DNA of 64,000 bases from the NCBI GenBank assembly GCA_033813635.1, contig JAPXRI010000008.1, positions 36,220 to 100,219 on the forward strand. Reading direction: 5' to 3'. Source of the stretch: JAPXRI01 sp033813635. Its GTDB lineage: Bacteria > Bacillota > Clostridia > Oscillospirales > QAMX01. Below the pieces are notes generated by a model that worked only from the letters and a program-made list of their open reading frames with translations, ran no database searches and was not told the origin of the DNA. Shown here in pieces: positions 62,560-64,000 of this stretch. Position 1 is the first letter of the stretch, and each line of letters starts with the position of its first letter. Made by a program: the position numbers and the translations under genes.

Positions 62560-63687
62560 TTACGCTCCGGCGAGGGAGCCGATGTTGTCGCAGATTCTGT
62601 TGAGGCCCTTGGCGACCTTCAGGCCGTTTGTCGACACGTAGTAGGGTTTGCTGTAGCCCGTGGGCCAGGGGAACTCGTAGAGCAGCGCCCTGTCGGCGAC
62701 GGTGGCCGCCCAGGCTGAGAAATACCCGCTCCGGGAGCTGAACGGCGACTGGTAGCGCATCGGCTGGTAGGCGGAAAAGCACTCGTAGAGAGCCCGGTCC
62801 CCTATATACATGTCGAGCCAGCCGTGAAAGTCCACGACGATGTCCGGATTTACCGACATTACCAGGTTGTACAGGGCGATCGACTCGCAGGAGGTCAGCG
62901 GCGTGTCGCCGGTTTTGTTGCGGGAACTGTAGTTGGGCGACCAGTTACCGGTGTCAAATTCCCGGTTGATGTCGTACCCGCTTTTCTGGCACCTTCCGAA
63001 GCCGTAGCAGGACACCCCGTCCAGCAGGCCGTCGGGGTTGGCGGAGGGGACGATGTAGAGCTCGCAGCCCCGGAGAGCGCCGATATTTTCCCTGTAGTAC
63101 GAGAGCAGATACTGGGCGATGTCGCAGAGCAGCTGCCCGTCCCGGTCGAAAGCGTCCTCAAAGCCGTGGATCTCGAAGACCAGCAGAATCGCGTATTTAT
63201 GCTCCCCGGTCTCGCTTCTGAGCCGGTGGCAGAAAAGGTCTCTCCCGGCCTCGCTCTGCCCGTAGACAAAGGTGAGCTCTTCATAGGGCTCGGCGGGGAG
63301 CGGCTCGGGCTCCGTGGCGGCCGTCGTCGTTGCGGCCGGGTGTTTTGCCGTATGTATTGTGGTGCTCCCGGAGGTCTGCGCCGTGGTCTCGGAGGAGGTC
63401 TCCGGAGCGGGGGTTTCCGGCGGCGCGGTCGCGGAGGTGGTCGCTTGGGCCGTGGTCAGCAGCGGCGGCAGCCCGGTGGTGACCATCGGCAGAGCGGAGG
63501 GCTCGGGAAGAGTCGGGTCGTAGGCTGCCACCCGGGAAAAATCCGGCATCGCGAGAAAGACGGCGTTCGCCCCGTAAGCCTGCGGGTGCGCGGAATAGTC
63601 ACGCAAGGCGGCGCGCGCCGAAAAGCCGAACACTGAGGCGACGGCGATTATGGCTGCGGTGATCCACGGTTTCCACGGGTTGCTCAT
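62560..63687 (-). CDS. Secreted M14-family metallocarboxypeptidase
   Basis: 375 aa, start ATG after AGAGGAGACCTGGCT. Signal peptide or anchor about 8-27 (PWITAAIIAVASVFGFSARA), then a long Thr/Pro/Ala-rich linker (about 70-130), then an M14 zinc carboxypeptidase domain: VFEIHGFEDAFD (HxxE zinc ligands), YIVPSANPDGLLDG, GYDINREFD, DIVVDFHGWLD (third zinc His) and ALLYEFPWP (catalytic Glu). Likely cuts peptidoglycan stem peptides or other peptides outside the cell (DL-endopeptidase/carboxypeptidase type). Confidence 0.88.
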   Translation of the reverse strand: MSNPWKPWITAAIIAVASVFGFSARAALRDYSAHPQAYGANAVFLAMPDFSRVAAYDPTLPEPSALPMVTTGLPPLLTTAQATTSATAPPETPAPETSSETTAQTSGSTTIHTAKHPAATTTAATEPEPLPAEPYEELTFVYGQSEAGRDLFCHRLRSETGEHKYAILLVFEIHGFEDAFDRDGQLLCDIAQYLLSYYRENIGALRGCELYIVPSANPDGLLDGVSCYGFGRCQKSGYDINREFDTGNWSPNYSSRNKTGDTPLTSCESIALYNLVMSVNPDIVVDFHGWLDMYIGDRALYECFSAYQPMRYQSPFSSRSGYFSAWAATVADRALLYEFPWPTGYSKPYYVSTNGLKVAKGLNRICDNIGSLAGA

Positions 63688-63816
63688 AGCCAGGTCTCCT
63701 CTTATTATTAGATCGGAGGATTTATTAAAACCGGTTGATATATGAAAAAGCCTGATAAAGCCGGGTCGCTTTTAAGCCCTGAAAAAACGCTGCGGAGCTC
63801 TAAAATCTATGTTCAC

Positions 63817-63845
63817 ATTATATTATTATTTGGAAAATTTGTCAA
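63817..63845 (-). promoter_or_regulatory. Promoter of the M14 gene
   Basis: Minus strand TTGACA (63840-63845), 17 bases, TATAAT (63817-63822), leaving an AT-rich leader of about 120 bases. Confidence 0.85.
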
Positions 63846-63917
63846 TAATAGTTAATATCGTTAAATTTTGTTTCTGTAGGATTACAATAGATGTGTTACA
63901 CAGGCGAATAAAAAAGG

Positions 63918-63990
63918 TAGCGAATAGGAAGAACCTGTGCTAAAGTTGAGTTACCACACACCAACACAGCAAGGAGACACCTATTCGCTA
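63918..63990. repeat. Inverted repeat before a gene that leaves the window
   Basis: TAGCGAATAGG (63918-63928) and CCTATTCGCTA (63980-63990) are perfect 11-base arms with a 51-base interior; the right arm runs into the ATG at 63990. Structures of this type occur before transposase genes, but the frame is cut by the window edge. Confidence 0.55.
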
Positions 63991-64000
63991 TGAATAAGAT
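63990..64000 (+). CDS. Start of a truncated gene, possibly a transposase
   Basis: Only ATGAATAAGAT (M-N-K...) is visible, after AAGGAG 13 bases upstream (long spacing). The presence of an 11-base inverted repeat overlapping the start codon and a possible TTAAAT-16-TACAAT promoter suggest a mobile-element ORF such as an IS transposase. The product cannot be determined here. Confidence 0.35.

Overview
The window looks like chromosomal DNA of an anaerobic, low-motility Clostridia-type Firmicute, most like an uncultured Oscillospirales gut bacterium (moderately high GC, strong AGGAGG-type ribosome binding sites, TTGACA-17-TATAAT promoters). Pointers are a T-box leader in front of thrS, an oxygen-independent class III ribonucleotide reductase (nrdD/nrdG), a SleB-type cortex-lytic enzyme, a stand-alone MsmX-type sugar-importer ATPase, and a DUF4830 protein. 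No plasmid, prophage or CRISPR signature was found; only the last ~80 bases hint at a mobile element.

Layout. 1-8.2 kb: glycan genes (truncated GH84 hexosaminidase, a URO-D-family protein with a polysaccharide deacetylase, an unrecognised 722-aa protein, a GH36 alpha-galactosidase). The GH36 gene lies between two copies of a terminator/promoter/tRNA-Leu(CAG) unit; the downstream copy is an intact tRNA, the upstream copy is a decayed tRNA-like element in the probable GH36 leader. 8.4-15.6 kb: a segment that looks AT-richer, with a beta-helix protein, a metallo-beta-lactamase-fold protein, a large GH42-like protein and a hexapeptide acetyltransferase. 15.8-30.2 kb: mostly housekeeping (FAD oxidoreductase, thrS, rsuA-type pseudouridine synthase, msmX-type ATPase, an EF-G paralogue, a degenerate P-type ATPase, rlmB, a sugar-kinase-like APH protein, sleB-like).

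30.4-41.5 kb: three Gfo/Idh/MocA oxidoreductases (one interrupted by an in-frame TAG), an N-acetylneuraminate-lyase-like aldolase, two tandem XRE regulators, and an operon of inositol-phosphatase-like, URO-D-family and GH172 (DUF2961) proteins. 41.6-47.1 kb: nrdDG with probable NrdR boxes, and divergent znuA / znuCB with a palindromic operator lying between the -35 and -10 boxes. 47.2-63.7 kb: almost all minus strand; a GHL10-like hydrolase bracketed by an ~82-bp direct repeat, an Amidase_6 protein, an operon of URO-D protein / BNR sialidase-like / TIM-barrel protein, an operon of BNR-lectin protein / uridine-kinase-like / TIM-barrel protein, a GH92 alpha-mannosidase with extra C-terminal domains, and an M14 carboxypeptidase.

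Together the accessory genes suggest scavenging of host or plant glycans: exo-acting hydrolases (GH84, GH36, GH92, GH172, BNR proteins), intracellular redox handling of sugars (Gfo/Idh), aldol cleavage (NanA-like), and import through ABC systems energised by the shared MsmX-type ATPase. Most of these enzymes have no visible signal peptide, so they probably act on imported oligosaccharides. No permeases or binding proteins for sugars are inside the window. All functional calls are from reading the protein sequences; no database search was run.
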